64,000 nucleotides of DNA from Galactobacter sp052108535. Its GTDB lineage: Bacteria; Actinomycetota; Actinomycetes; Actinomycetales; Micrococcaceae. The stretch spans positions 18,811 to 82,810 of the forward strand of contig JBQDZM010000009.1 of the NCBI GenBank assembly GCA_052108535.1, given 5' to 3'. Both the position numbers and the translations under genes were made by a program. Below are positions 42,214-51,094 of the stretch, piece by piece (within the stretch, counting starts at the first letter, position 1; every line of letters begins with the position of its first letter). Below the pieces are notes generated by a model that ran no database searches, was not told the DNA's origin, and saw only the letters and a program-made list of their open reading frames with translations.

Positions 42214-43260
42214 TCAGGCGAACAGTTCCGCCAAGTGCCGATCGACCTGCGGAATGAAGTCAGGGTTGATGGCGAAGAGCCCCAGGTGACCGGAGACGTC
42301 GTCGATGACGCGCAGTTCGGAGCCGGGTAGCAACTCCTGCTCCTCGGCGCAGTCCCGCACAGGGAAGAACATGTCTTCGCTGATGGGCATTACGAACATT
42401 TTCGCGGTGACTCTCCCCAGCGCCGCGGCGAGGTCTCCCCCGGTGTGTCGGGAGACGTCGCCTCGTTGCCATTTCCAGGCCTGGGCCAGCAGGTCGTTGG
42501 GATCCATCGCCGTGAAGTATGGCTGCAGGAAACCGGTGAGGAAGTCCTCCGCGGAGGAGAACCCCAACCCGCGCCAGGCCTCGTCCTTCCACCACTGCGT
42601 GGAGAAGCCCATGACGCCCCACAGCCTGGCCTGCCGTGCGAGTCCTTCTGCGACCTGGTCGTTGGAGGTGTACTCGCCGCCGTTGAAGCCGGGATCGGTG
42701 GTGATGGCCTCGTTGAGCGTGCGGGTGAAGAGGAAGTCGTGTGGGGTGTTCTTGGCCGTGCCTGCAATCGGTGCGGCGCGCAGGACCTTGTCCGGGAACC
42801 GCACGGCCCATTCGTAGGTTTGCTGCGCGCCCATCGAGCCCCCGACTACGGCGAAAAGCGTCCCGATGCCGAAGTGCTCACGCAACAGCCGCTCCTGCGC
42901 CACCACGTCGTCGCCGATGCGGACCTTCGGGAACCGTGACATGGAGATGGCGGAGTCCTCCGCGTTGTGGGGTGAGACGGAGAGACCATTGCCGATCTGA
43001 TTCACGGCGACGATGAAGTACTTGCTCGGGTCCAACGCATGCCCTTCACCCACATAAGCGTCCGCCCAGATCTGGTGCGTCCCCGAATACCAGGTCGGGA
43101 TCAGGATCGCGTTGGACTTCTCCGCGTTCAGCACGCCCCAGGTGCGTACAGCCAGCCAGCAGTCGTCGATGCGTTCGCCTTCCTCCAGGTCCAGCGTGCC
43201 GATGGAGATGCGGGTGTAGCCCTGGTGGACGTCCGGCGTGTAATAGGGATTCTGAATCAT
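42214..43260 (-). CDS. MetX-like alpha/beta hydrolase
   Basis: The 348-residue protein has the homoserine acetyltransferase fold. The nucleophile elbow is VVGGSMGAQQTYEW near 128-141, the acid is in PISEDMFFPVR near 302-312, and the His is in SGHLGLF near 329-335. It lacks the strict motifs of acylating MetX (such as the GHDAFL ending), so it may be a hydrolase instead of a methionine-pathway enzyme. AAGGAGTGG precedes the ATG at 43260. A CRP-like dyad lies 21 bases before the start, and a PucR-type regulator gene is just upstream on the same strand. The substrate is unknown. Confidence 0.8.
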   Translation of the reverse strand: MIQNPYYTPDVHQGYTRISIGTLDLEEGERIDDCWLAVRTWGVLNAEKSNAILIPTWYSGTHQIWADAYVGEGHALDPSKYFIVAVNQIGNGLSVSPHNAEDSAISMSRFPKVRIGDDVVAQERLLREHFGIGTLFAVVGGSMGAQQTYEWAVRFPDKVLRAAPIAGTAKNTPHDFLFTRTLNEAITTDPGFNGGEYTSNDQVAEGLARQARLWGVMGFSTQWWKDEAWRGLGFSSAEDFLTGFLQPYFTAMDPNDLLAQAWKWQRGDVSRHTGGDLAAALGRVTAKMFVMPISEDMFFPVRDCAEEQELLPGSELRVIDDVSGHLGLFAINPDFIPQVDRHLAELFA

Positions 43261-43281
43261 GGGGACCACTCCTTCGTGGAT

Positions 43282-43297
43282 CGTGATGCATGTCACA
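43282..43297. promoter_or_regulatory. CRP/GlxR-type binding site
   Basis: CGTGATGCATGTCACA reads TGTGA-N6-TCACG on the minus strand, nine of ten conserved positions of the CRP-family consensus. It sits between the regulator gene and the MetX-like start codon. Confidence 0.45.
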
Positions 43298-43384
43298 TCA
43301 AGCCTGGCGGATGGCACCCCATATCGATACCGCCATGGCATCCCACTTCACCCGCCATCTGGCGGGTGCCGCAGCGACCCCCGA

Positions 43385-44431
43385 CTACGGCGGCGAGGGC
43401 GCCGGCAGGGTGAGCACGGTGGAATGGCGCAGCCGCCAGCGCAGATAGGCCATCCCCAGGCGGGTGCGTCCCAACCCGGACAGCGGGTCGAATCCCAGCT
43501 CTCCCGCAATGGCCTCGGTCCTGGTGTTCATGGTGGAGTGGTGCACCCCTGCAAGCCGTGCCGCTTCTCGGATGCTGGCCGCCTCCACGAGGGCATCCAC
43601 GCTTCCGCGTCCCCACGGGTGGCTCATGATGCGATCCATCGCCTCAGCGTCACGGTCGTGACCACCCTGCCCGGGCAATACGGCCAGCGTTTCCACGAGA
43701 CCGCCCAGCGCCTCGGCGTCCACCGGCCGGTCAGCGTCCCGTGAGGCATCGTGAAGGCGCAGCGCGATGACCGCCGTTTCGGCGGAGTGCGGCAAGGCGT
43801 CAAGGTCCACACTGATCCCCGCTCCCAGCGGGGAGCCCACGGCCTGGGCGCCGTCGCGGATGATGCTCAAGTGCACCGGGCCATGCGGCGTGGCCATCAC
43901 ATCCTCGGGTCCGCGAGGGTGTTTGGTCCACGTCGCGAAGAGTGGTGCGGCCAGGACGCGGTAGTGAGCGGTGGGACTCAGGCCGAGGCGCGGCGCCGCC
44001 TCGACCCGCTCGGCGGCATCGGCTGACGCGTCAACGGCGATCCCGAGATCCCGTTTGCCCGGACCGTTCCCCTCGGCGGAATGGTGCGGGTCCAGGCGCA
44101 GGCGGACGGCGAGCGCCAGGCGTTCCAGGACGATGGCGTCATTGGCGTGGGCTTGGTCGGCCGGACGTTCGATCCAGACGTGTGGTTCACCGGGTCCGCG
44201 TTGGACAGACGGCGGTATCGGCTCGTTGGCGTCGTCGCCGCGTGGGGTGACGCGGAGGGTGGCGCCGTCGATCTCGGCGCCGGCGGTTGCCCCGCTCAGT
44301 GCGGATGCGGCCGCGAGGAGTCCGCGCACGGCGACTGCGCCTGACATGAGTTCGTCGAAGGAGGCGATGACGCGTAGTCCTTGCCCCACTTCGGGATCCA
44401 GCGCCCCCAGCCGACCCAGCAGCTCTTGCAC
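43385..44431 (-). CDS. PucR/CdaR-type transcriptional regulator
   Basis: The product is 348 residues. The C-terminal part carries the PucR helix-turn-helix: SVDALVEAASIREAARLAGVHHSTMNTRTEAIAGELGFDPLSGLGRTRLGMAYLRWRL, with the conserved TMxxRxxxI and GRxRLxxA pattern. The N-terminal part looks like a sensory region (VIASFDELMSG) of unknown ligand. The GTG at 44431 has GGGAGG nine bases upstream; a longer in-frame version to 44569 would be Arg-rich and lacks a site. It is flanked by two hydrolase genes on the same strand, which it probably controls (inference). Confidence 0.8.
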   Translation of the reverse strand: MQELLGRLGALDPEVGQGLRVIASFDELMSGAVAVRGLLAAASALSGATAGAEIDGATLRVTPRGDDANEPIPPSVQRGPGEPHVWIERPADQAHANDAIVLERLALAVRLRLDPHHSAEGNGPGKRDLGIAVDASADAAERVEAAPRLGLSPTAHYRVLAAPLFATWTKHPRGPEDVMATPHGPVHLSIIRDGAQAVGSPLGAGISVDLDALPHSAETAVIALRLHDASRDADRPVDAEALGGLVETLAVLPGQGGHDRDAEAMDRIMSHPWGRGSVDALVEAASIREAARLAGVHHSTMNTRTEAIAGELGFDPLSGLGRTRLGMAYLRWRLRHSTVLTLPAPSPP

Positions 44432-44670
44432 CGTTCGGACCTCCCACCGGCTCCGTCGCCGTCCGGTACGCCTCGGTTTGCCGCGTCTTTCGACGGCGTC
44501 CCCTTGAGTGCGTGACGAACTTGTGCGACAACCGAGGGCGACCCCGCCATTGCGGTCGCTTACGGCCATCTGGATCGATCATTCCGGGTGATCCGCGTCA
44601 CGTCAAGCGGGGGGTCGTCGCTCGTTTCAGTCCAGCAGGATTTTTCTCACCCAGGCGGTTCGGGCGGCGA

Positions 44671-45603
44671 TCATTCTTTGGGAGATCTCCGCGTGGCGGC
44701 AAAGATGTCGCAGGCGTGGAAGGCTCCCGGCCAGACGTGGAGTTCGGCGTCCACGCCGTCGGCCCAGGCGCGGGTTGCAAAGGCCACGGTCTCGTCCCTG
44801 AAGATCTCCGCCGTGCCGACGTCAAGGAACATGGGTGGCATCCCGGTGAGATCCTGAGCGCGTCCGGGCGCGGCCAGCGCGGAAACGTCCGCTCCCCCCG
44901 CGGCATCTCCCAGCAGGGCGGACCACCCGGTCTCGTTGCTGACGCGGTCCCAGACGCCTACGCCGTCGAATTCGGTGATACTGGGCCAGAGGCCGCGGTC
45001 GTCCAGCATCGGGTAGTCCAGCAGGAGCCCTGCGGGCAGGAAGTGCCCGCCGTCGCGGGCGGCGAGCGCCACGCCGGCGGCGAGGCCGGCTCCGGCGCTG
45101 GCGCCGGCCAGCAGGATCCGGTCGCGTCGGACGCCGAGTTCTACGCTATGCCCAACGACGTGGTCCAGTGCCGCCGCGCAGTCGCCGAGCGGAATGGGAT
45201 GGGGGTTTTCTGGGGCCAGCCTGTCGCCCACGGTGAAAACGCGGATCCGTAGTGGGAGCACCCAGTCCAGGACGGTGTCGAGTCCCGAGAAGCGGTCGCC
45301 GAACATCATGCCGCCGGAGTGGAGGACCACGATGGCGGGCAGCGGAGTCGACGGGTTGACGCTGGCCGGTGAGACCAAGCTGGCGCCCAGCGCCGTGCCG
45401 TCTGGCGCCGTGACCTCCAGGTCGCGGACGTCGAGTGCGGGATCGACGAAGAGGACCTCCCGTGGTGGTGAGGCGTAGGAGCGGCGCATGAACGAGACCA
45501 GTTCGGGCGTGATGGTGGGTGGGAAGACGCCGCCCACCACGGCCAGCGCGGCGCGGAGTTCGGGATCGATCCCCAACCTGCCCCACGATGTCTGCTGTGC
45601 CAT
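44671..45603 (-). CDS. HSL-family alpha/beta hydrolase (esterase)
   Basis: This 310-residue esterase has the hormone-sensitive-lipase layout: oxyanion motif VLHSGGMMFG (the usual HGGG is HSGG), nucleophile elbow GASAG near 165-169, acid in DVGTAEIFRDE near 265 and His in GAFHACDIF near 297. An N-terminal cap of about 60 residues precedes the core. The second residue of the oxyanion motif being Ser is unusual and may alter activity. The ATG at 45603 follows TAGCAT by six bases, a leaderless pattern. The PucR-type regulator gene lies downstream on the same strand. Confidence 0.85.
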   Translation of the reverse strand: MAQQTSWGRLGIDPELRAALAVVGGVFPPTITPELVSFMRRSYASPPREVLFVDPALDVRDLEVTAPDGTALGASLVSPASVNPSTPLPAIVVLHSGGMMFGDRFSGLDTVLDWVLPLRIRVFTVGDRLAPENPHPIPLGDCAAALDHVVGHSVELGVRRDRILLAGASAGAGLAAGVALAARDGGHFLPAGLLLDYPMLDDRGLWPSITEFDGVGVWDRVSNETGWSALLGDAAGGADVSALAAPGRAQDLTGMPPMFLDVGTAEIFRDETVAFATRAWADGVDAELHVWPGAFHACDIFAATRRSPKE

Positions 45604-45609
45604 GACGTG

Positions 45610-45615
45610 ATGCTA
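45610..45615 (-). promoter_or_regulatory. -10 box of the HSL-family esterase gene (leaderless)
   Basis: TAGCAT on the minus strand ends six bases before the ATG at 45603. No -35 is recognisable. Confidence 0.4.
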
Positions 45616-45770
45616 TCGGCACCGGCAACCCCGCCCCACCGGCCGACGTGATCTACACCTCCCACCGCAGTGCCGAACGACACAGGACCACCGTGGCATC
45701 ACCACCACCGAATCAGGTTTACAGTTGTCAATGAAAGGTTTTTGAATCTAACAACGCGAGGAGACACAAC

Positions 45771-46847
45771 ATGCGTGCAGTCATGTTCCACGGCAAGGAG
45801 GACCTGCGGGTCCAGGAGATCGACGAGCCGGGCGCCCCGCAGGCCGGATGGGTGAAGCTGAAGCTGGCCTGGGGCGGCATCTGCGGCTCTGACCTGCACA
45901 TGTACGTCGAGGGTGGCCTCTCTTCCACCCCCACCAAGGACACCCCCAACAAGCAGACCGGTGAGTACCTTCCCATCGTGCTTGGCCACGAGTTCTCCGG
46001 CACCGTGGTGGAACTGGGCGAGGGCGTCGACTCCGTGGCCGTCGGCACCAATGTGGCCGTTCGGGACAACGTGGCCTGTGGCGAGTGCGCGGCCTGCCGT
46101 TCCGGGAAGTCCAACATCTGCCGCAATCAGTGGGGCTTCGGACTCTCCGGTCGCGGCGGCGGCCTCTCTGAGTACATCAACGTGCCCGCAGCCAACGTCC
46201 ATGACGTCAAGGACATGCCGCTGGATCACGCCGCCATGATCGAGCCGCTCTCCGTGGCCACTCACGCTGTGCGCCTCTCGGGCGCCAAGGAGGGCGACGT
46301 CGCCGTAGTGGGCGGCGCGGGCCCGGTGGGCCTGTTCGTCTCTGCGATCCTGAAGGCCAAGGGCGTCACCGTCATCGTCTCCGAGCCTGCTCAGGTGCGC
46401 CGCGAGAAGGCCCTGTCCGCTTCCCACGCCGACTTCGGCATCAACCCCATCGAGGAGGATCTGGACGCCCTCGTCGCTGAGCAGACCGATGGCCTCGGGG
46501 CTGACCTGGTCTTCGACTGCGCAGGCGCCGGCCCGGTGGTGCATCAGCTGATCAAGAACGTCCGCCCCGGCGGGCACATCCAGCTCATCGCCCTGCCCTC
46601 CAAGCCGCTGGAGCTCAACACGACGGCCGAACTGCACAGCACCGAGGCCACCGTCTCCGGCACCATGGCCTACCTGGCCGAGGACTTCGAGGACTCCATC
46701 GCCATGATCAACTCCGGCAAGTTGGACGTGGAGCCCTTCGTGACCGCGCGCATCCAGCCTGAGGAGATCGTGGAGAAGGGCTTCGAAACCCTCATCCACC
46801 ACCCTGAGACGGCGATCAAGATCCTGGTGCAGTCCGCAGTGAACTGA
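45771..46847 (+). CDS. Zinc-dependent (R,R)-butanediol dehydrogenase
   Basis: The 358-residue medium-chain dehydrogenase has catalytic zinc ligands C38 (GGICGSDLH) and the His-Glu of LGHEFSG, and a structural zinc site CGECAACRSGKSNIC. The NAD fold has VVGGAGPVGLF near 178-188. The N-terminal GSDLHMYVEG, the long segment before LGHEFSG and NVACGECAAC match the 2,3-butanediol dehydrogenase group, which interconverts acetoin and butanediol; other sugar-alcohol substrates remain possible. GAGGAGA lies about six bases before the ATG. Codon use is strongly C-ending, suggesting good expression. It ends in a terminator shared with the permease gene. Confidence 0.85.
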   Translation: MRAVMFHGKEDLRVQEIDEPGAPQAGWVKLKLAWGGICGSDLHMYVEGGLSSTPTKDTPNKQTGEYLPIVLGHEFSGTVVELGEGVDSVAVGTNVAVRDNVACGECAACRSGKSNICRNQWGFGLSGRGGGLSEYINVPAANVHDVKDMPLDHAAMIEPLSVATHAVRLSGAKEGDVAVVGGAGPVGLFVSAILKAKGVTVIVSEPAQVRREKALSASHADFGINPIEEDLDALVAEQTDGLGADLVFDCAGAGPVVHQLIKNVRPGGHIQLIALPSKPLELNTTAELHSTEATVSGTMAYLAEDFEDSIAMINSGKLDVEPFVTARIQPEEIVEKGFETLIHHPETAIKILVQSAVN

Positions 46848-46856
46848 TCTGCTGAC

Positions 46857-46918
46857 AATGCCCGACGCCGCGTGCCCGGCCGGCTGAGTCCAGGTCAGTT
46901 CCGGGGCCGTCGGGCATT
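46857..46918. terminator. Bidirectional terminator
   Basis: AATGCCCGACG and CGTCGGGCATT form an 11-bp perfect outer stem enclosing about 40 bases with further GC pairing. It separates the convergent dehydrogenase and permease genes. Confidence 0.65.
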
Positions 46919-46924
46919 CGGTGG

Positions 46925-47740
46925 TCAGTCCTTCTTCCGACCGGCGCGGATGGCCTTCAGCGCCATCTGGGCCCCGATGATCACCAGGAAGCAGACGAAG
47001 AGGATATTGCCGAGCCGTGGATCCACGACGTGGGCGGTGATGGTGCCAACCGGGGCCAGTAGGCAACCGGCGCCGCCGATGCACGCTGCAGCCACCAGGT
47101 CCACGTTCTTGCGGCGGAAGTTCGCGATGGTGCCGGAGAGGGACGTGGGGATCATCATCAGCAGGGACGTGCCCTTGGCCACCAGGTCGGAGACGCCGAA
47201 AAGCAGCATCAGCGCAGGCACCACCACGATGCCCCCGCCCACGCCGATGAGCCCGGACAGGACGCCGGTGACGAGGCCAAGGAGCAGGAGACCAAGGACG
47301 CTGAGAACGCTCCAGTCGAGTTCGGCGTCGCGGGAGGGAACCACCAGGAACAGACTGACGGCCACCACCACCAGGAATCCAACAAAGATCCAACGCAGCG
47401 TGGCCTCATGCAAGATGAAGAGCAGGCGTACCCCGATCTGGGCACCCACGATGGCTCCGGCGGCAATCACCAGGGCGGCCCCCCAGTCCACGTCGCCGTG
47501 CAGCGCATAAGTAACGACACCGACTGCAGCGGTCACGATGATCGCCGCGGAGCTGGCTCCCGCGGCGGGACGCGCAGCGAAGCCGAGCATCAAGGTCAGC
47601 AGGGGCACGATGACAGTCCCGCCTCCCACGCCAAAGAGTCCGGACAGGAATCCGGCGATGGCACCGATGATCACGAAGAACACGATGTTGCGGCCGCCGT
47701 GGCGCGGCGCCGGCTGAGGCATAGGGGGAAGGTCCGTCAC
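46925..47740 (-). CDS. TauE/SafE-family permease
   Basis: This 271-residue protein has eight or nine membrane helices in two homologous halves, each starting with the family motif: GFLSGLFGVGGGTVIVPLL near 30-48 and GVLSGLIGVGGGIVVVPAL near 155-173. The family exports sulfite or sulfonates and other organic anions; the substrate here is unknown. The GTG at 47740 lies six bases after TACGGT (47747-47752, minus strand), a leaderless pattern. Confidence 0.9.
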   Translation of the reverse strand: MTDLPPMPQPAPRHGGRNIVFFVIIGAIAGFLSGLFGVGGGTVIVPLLTLMLGFAARPAAGASSAAIIVTAAVGVVTYALHGDVDWGAALVIAAGAIVGAQIGVRLLFILHEATLRWIFVGFLVVVAVSLFLVVPSRDAELDWSVLSVLGLLLLGLVTGVLSGLIGVGGGIVVVPALMLLFGVSDLVAKGTSLLMMIPTSLSGTIANFRRKNVDLVAAACIGGAGCLLAPVGTITAHVVDPRLGNILFVCFLVIIGAQMALKAIRAGRKKD

Positions 47741-47746
47741 CGCATC

Positions 47747-47752
47747 ACCGTA
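47747..47752 (-). promoter_or_regulatory. -10 box of the TauE-family gene (leaderless)
   Basis: TACGGT on the minus strand ends six bases before the GTG at 47740. Confidence 0.35.
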
Positions 47753-47813
47753 TCAACGCCCCAGGCCAACGACCGCCACGCGGACGCTCGCATGACGAAC
47801 GTGAGCCACGCCA

Positions 47814-47819
47814 TAGAAT
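47814..47819 (+). promoter_or_regulatory. -10 box of guaB1 (leaderless)
   Basis: TAGAAT ends six bases before the ATG at 47826. No ribosome site is present. Confidence 0.45.
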
Positions 47820-47825
47820 CGAGTC

Positions 47826-49283
47826 ATGCGTTTTCAGGCAGAGCCCCACGGCCACGACTTAACCTATTCCGACGTGTTCCTGGTGCCGTCGCGTTCGGAC
47901 GTCACGAGCCGCTTCGGTACCGATCTGGCACCCCATGACGGCACGCCTGCACGGATCCCGCTCGTTTCAGCGAATATGAACGCGGTGACCGGGCCGCGCC
48001 TGGCGGCCGCCCTGGCTCGCCGCGGTGGGTTGGGCGTCCTCCCCCAGGACCTTCCGATGGAGGACCTGACGCAGGCCATCCGTTGGGTCAAGGACCAGCC
48101 GGTGGGCTTCGACACCGCCATCAAGCTCCCCGTGGATGCCACGGTCGCCGAGGCCTTGGCGCACGTACCGGCCAAGGCCGGGCACGGGATCGTCGTGCAT
48201 TCCCGGGACAGCGGACCCGACGGGAACCCTCGGATCCTGGGGGCCGTCCCCGCGCAGCGATTCGCCGACACGGCGCCTTCCCTGATGCTCTCCGAGTTCC
48301 TGGACGAGTCGGTCACGGCCCTGGCGGTGGAGCAGACCTCGGATCCGCGGGCCGCCTTCGACACCCTGGTCGCGGCCGACCTGGACTTCGCCCCGGTGCG
48401 AGACGCGGACAAGGTGGTCGGGACCATCTCGCGGACCGGCGCGCTACGCTCCAGCATCTACCCGGCCGCCGTGGACGGCGACGGCCGCCTGGCCGTGGCC
48501 GCAGCCATCGGCATCAACGGCGACGTCGCAGCGAAGGCGCGGGCCCTGAAGGCGGCAGGGGCCGACGTGCTGGTGGTGGACACCGCGCACGGGCACCAGG
48601 AGGGCACCATCCGTGCCGTCGCCACCGTGGCCGGCTTGGGACTGGGCCTGCCCATCGTGGCCGGCAACGTCGTGACGCCCGACGGCGTAAACGACCTCGT
48701 GGAGGCCGGAGCCAGCATTCTCAAGGTCGGCGTGGGTCCGGGCGCCATGTGCACCACCCGCATGATGACGGCCGTGGGCCGCCCCCAGTTCTCCGCGGTC
48801 CTAGACACGGCCGAGGCAGCCCGCGCCCACGGCGCCCACGTCTGGGCCGACGGCGGTGTCCGCTACCCACGCGACGTCGCCCTCGCGCTGGCCGCGGGCG
48901 CGGCCTCGGTCATGATCGGCTCCTGGTTCACCGGCACCGCCGAGGCGCCCGGTCGCATCCTGTTCGACGAGGCCGGACGCGCCTACAAGGAGAACTGGGG
49001 TATGGCCTCGGCCCGCGCCGTCAACGATCGCTTCTCCCATTTAGGAGCCTACGAGTTTGCCCGCAAGCAGCTCTTCGCGGAAGGGATCTCCTCCTCCACC
49101 ATCTACCTGGACCCGCTACGTCCCTCGGTGGAGGATCTGGTGGACATGATCACCTCCGGTGTGCGCTCCTCCATGACGTATGCGGGGGCGCAGGATCTGG
49201 CCGCGTTCCACGACCGCGCCGTGGTGGGCATCCAATCCGCCGCCGGCTATGAGGAGGGCAAGGCGCTGCCGGTCTCCTGGTGA
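47826..49283 (+). CDS. guaB1: GuaB1-type IMP dehydrogenase-related protein (GMP reductase)
   Basis: The 485-residue protein has the IMPDH/GMPR barrel with two CBS modules between about 95 and 205. The catalytic loop is VGVGPGAMCTTRMMTAVG with the active Cys; the phosphate site is VWADGGVRYPRDVALALAAGA. The start LTYSDVFLVPSRS is specific for the actinobacterial GuaB1 group, whose mycobacterial member is a GMP reductase returning GMP to IMP for purine salvage. The ATG lies six bases after TAGAAT, so a leaderless mRNA is likely. It diverges from the permease gene and precedes a serine hydrolase on the same strand. Confidence 0.93.
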   Translation: MRFQAEPHGHDLTYSDVFLVPSRSDVTSRFGTDLAPHDGTPARIPLVSANMNAVTGPRLAAALARRGGLGVLPQDLPMEDLTQAIRWVKDQPVGFDTAIKLPVDATVAEALAHVPAKAGHGIVVHSRDSGPDGNPRILGAVPAQRFADTAPSLMLSEFLDESVTALAVEQTSDPRAAFDTLVAADLDFAPVRDADKVVGTISRTGALRSSIYPAAVDGDGRLAVAAAIGINGDVAAKARALKAAGADVLVVDTAHGHQEGTIRAVATVAGLGLGLPIVAGNVVTPDGVNDLVEAGASILKVGVGPGAMCTTRMMTAVGRPQFSAVLDTAEAARAHGAHVWADGGVRYPRDVALALAAGAASVMIGSWFTGTAEAPGRILFDEAGRAYKENWGMASARAVNDRFSHLGAYEFARKQLFAEGISSSTIYLDPLRPSVEDLVDMITSGVRSSMTYAGAQDLAAFHDRAVVGIQSAAGYEEGKALPVSW

Positions 49284-49360
49284 GGTGTGGCGGGATCCTG
49301 GCGTCGCTGCACTACCGTGGTGGGGGTCCTTATTCCCGTTTCATCGTGAGGTCTGTGCAC

Positions 49361-50431
49361 GTGTCCGTCTCCGAGATCCTGGCGCTCCACCGCATCCCCG
49401 GGGCGCAGGTGCTCCATCGTCGCGGCGGCGAGGTGTCGTTGGAGGTCAACCACGGCGTCCTGAGTACGGAGAAGGCCACCGCACCCTCGACCGATGCGCC
49501 TGTGACCGCTACCCCGTTGGTCACGTCTGCTTCGGTGTTCCAGGCGGCCTCCTTGTCCAAGGTGGTGTTTTCGTATCTGGTGCTGCGCGCCGTTGATTCG
49601 GGGGTGCTGGACCTGGACACACCGTTGAGCGCCTTTCTTGATTCCGCCCGGACCCGCGCTTCCGCTACCGGGCGTTCCATCACCGCTCGCCAGGTCTTGA
49701 ACCACACCACCGGGCTGCCCAACTGGGTGGACGGTGCCGGCACCGAGGACTCCCTGCTGAACCCCGCCACCGAACCCGGGACACAGTTCAGCTATTCCGG
49801 CGACGGCTTCTTCCTGCTGCAGCAGACGCTGGAACACCTGGACGGACGGGCGCTGGAAATCATGGCACTGGAGGAGCTGTTCGCGCCGTTCGGCATGGAT
49901 GATTCCTCCTTCGTTTACCGCGTGGCTGACGCCGCCCGCACGGCCGCGGGGCATGCGGCGAACGGCACGTGTTCGGGGATCAGCCGGTTCAAACGCGCCA
50001 ATTCCGCCTTCACGCTGACCACCTCCGCCCGGGACTATTCACGCTTCCTTGAACTTGCGATCTGCCGCGGTGAGGGCCTCACGGCCGCGACTCACGCTGC
50101 ATGGTTGAGGACCTCTTCCGATGCGCTACTGACCGCAGAGCAGGTGACGACAGAGCAGTTAGCCACGGCGGACCACAAGGAGACCGCGGCCGTGACCTGG
50201 GGCCTGGGAACGGGCTTGGAGTCGCACGCTCTGGGCACAGTCGTGTGGCATTGGGGTGACAACGGGAACCATCGGGCGTTCTTTGTCGCTCTCCCGGACC
50301 GGAATGAGTCTGTGGTGATGTTCTTCAACTCCGCTAACGGGCAGCGGGCTGCCGGGCCGATCCTGGAGACTCTCATCCCCGGCCATCATTTTGCATCGCT
50401 GGACTGGGTGGATACCTACGACCGGCTCTGA
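49361..50431 (+). CDS. Beta-lactamase-fold serine hydrolase
   Basis: About 356 residues form a class C beta-lactamase/esterase-like domain. The catalytic SxxK is SLSK in FQAASLSKVVFSYLVL, the second motif is YSG in FSYSGDGFFLLQQ, and the third is WHWGDNGNHRAFF. No signal peptide is visible, so it is probably cytoplasmic and acts as an esterase or peptidase and not as a resistance enzyme. The GTG at 49361 is chosen for a GAGG eight bases upstream. A GTG at 49280 overlapping the guaB1 stop (GTGA) is an alternative start that would imply coupling. A terminator follows. Confidence 0.82.
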   Translation: MSVSEILALHRIPGAQVLHRRGGEVSLEVNHGVLSTEKATAPSTDAPVTATPLVTSASVFQAASLSKVVFSYLVLRAVDSGVLDLDTPLSAFLDSARTRASATGRSITARQVLNHTTGLPNWVDGAGTEDSLLNPATEPGTQFSYSGDGFFLLQQTLEHLDGRALEIMALEELFAPFGMDDSSFVYRVADAARTAAGHAANGTCSGISRFKRANSAFTLTTSARDYSRFLELAICRGEGLTAATHAAWLRTSSDALLTAEQVTTEQLATADHKETAAVTWGLGTGLESHALGTVVWHWGDNGNHRAFFVALPDRNESVVMFFNSANGQRAAGPILETLIPGHHFASLDWVDTYDRL

Positions 50432-50474
50432 GCCGTGGAGAAACGAAAACCCACACCATCCTTGACACGCGAAA

Positions 50475-50504
50475 CTGCCCCCTTCGCACACGCGTTGGGG
50501 GCAG
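50475..50504 (+). terminator. Terminator of the serine hydrolase gene
   Basis: CTGCCCCC and GGGGGCAG pair over a 14-base loop and are followed by CTTTGT. Confidence 0.65.
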
Positions 50505-50653
50505 CTTTGTGAGTCCGAGAGACCGAACCCCGGTTCGTCAGAACGTTGCTTCAGAAGAAGAAACAATCGACAAGGACGATCCTGTTCTCACAGAATCTCC
50601 GGGGCCGTCACCCACAGCCATGACGTAAGACGTACCGAACGGCACGCAATACC

Positions 50654-51013
50654 TCAGTGGGCGTCGTAGTAAGCCTGCTTGACTTCCTCGGGGATGCGTC
50701 CACGTTCACCCAGGGTGGTCATGACGCCCTGTGCGTTGCGGTACTCGACTTTATTGTCCTGAGCCCACTTGCGAATCGCAGCCATTTCGTTGCTATTGCT
50801 CGCGGCAGCTGCACGGCGGGCCTTGGGTGCTGCGGCGAAGCCGCGGACCTCAACGGCCTTCTCCAGGAACGGCGACAGCGCGTCGGCCAGCTTTTCGCGG
50901 CCGGCGGGTCCCAGATCGATGCCGTAGGTCTTGCCACGGAATGCGAACTGAACATTCTGCACGTCTTCGCTGGAACCATCCAGATCATCCACGCGAGTCA
51001 CGATCTCAGCCAT
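50654..51013 (-). CDS. lsr2: Lsr2 nucleoid-associated protein
   Basis: This 119-residue protein matches Lsr2, the actinobacterial H-NS analogue that silences AT-rich DNA. The N-terminal oligomerisation domain is about 1-60 (VQFAFRGKTYGIDL). A basic Ala-rich linker follows (PKARRAAAASNS). The C-terminal DNA-binding domain has IRKWAQDNKVEY and the minor-groove RGR hook at 104-106 (ERGRIPEEV). GAGAGGAGGAAC gives a very strong ribosome site before the ATG at 51013. A -10 box and a DnaA box lie upstream. Confidence 0.96.
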   Translation of the reverse strand: MAEIVTRVDDLDGSSEDVQNVQFAFRGKTYGIDLGPAGREKLADALSPFLEKAVEVRGFAAAPKARRAAAASNSNEMAAIRKWAQDNKVEYRNAQGVMTTLGERGRIPEEVKQAYYDAH

Positions 51014-51052
51014 GGTGTTCCTCCTCTCGAGAGACTACATTTTCCGGTCCGA

Positions 51053-51058
51053 ACTTTA
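51053..51058 (-). promoter_or_regulatory. Candidate -10 box of lsr2
   Basis: TAAAGT on the minus strand would start transcription about 35 bases before the ATG. The -35 is weak. Confidence 0.4.
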
Positions 51059-51094
51059 GCAGATATAAACGCCATCAAGCCATTCCGTTCGATT

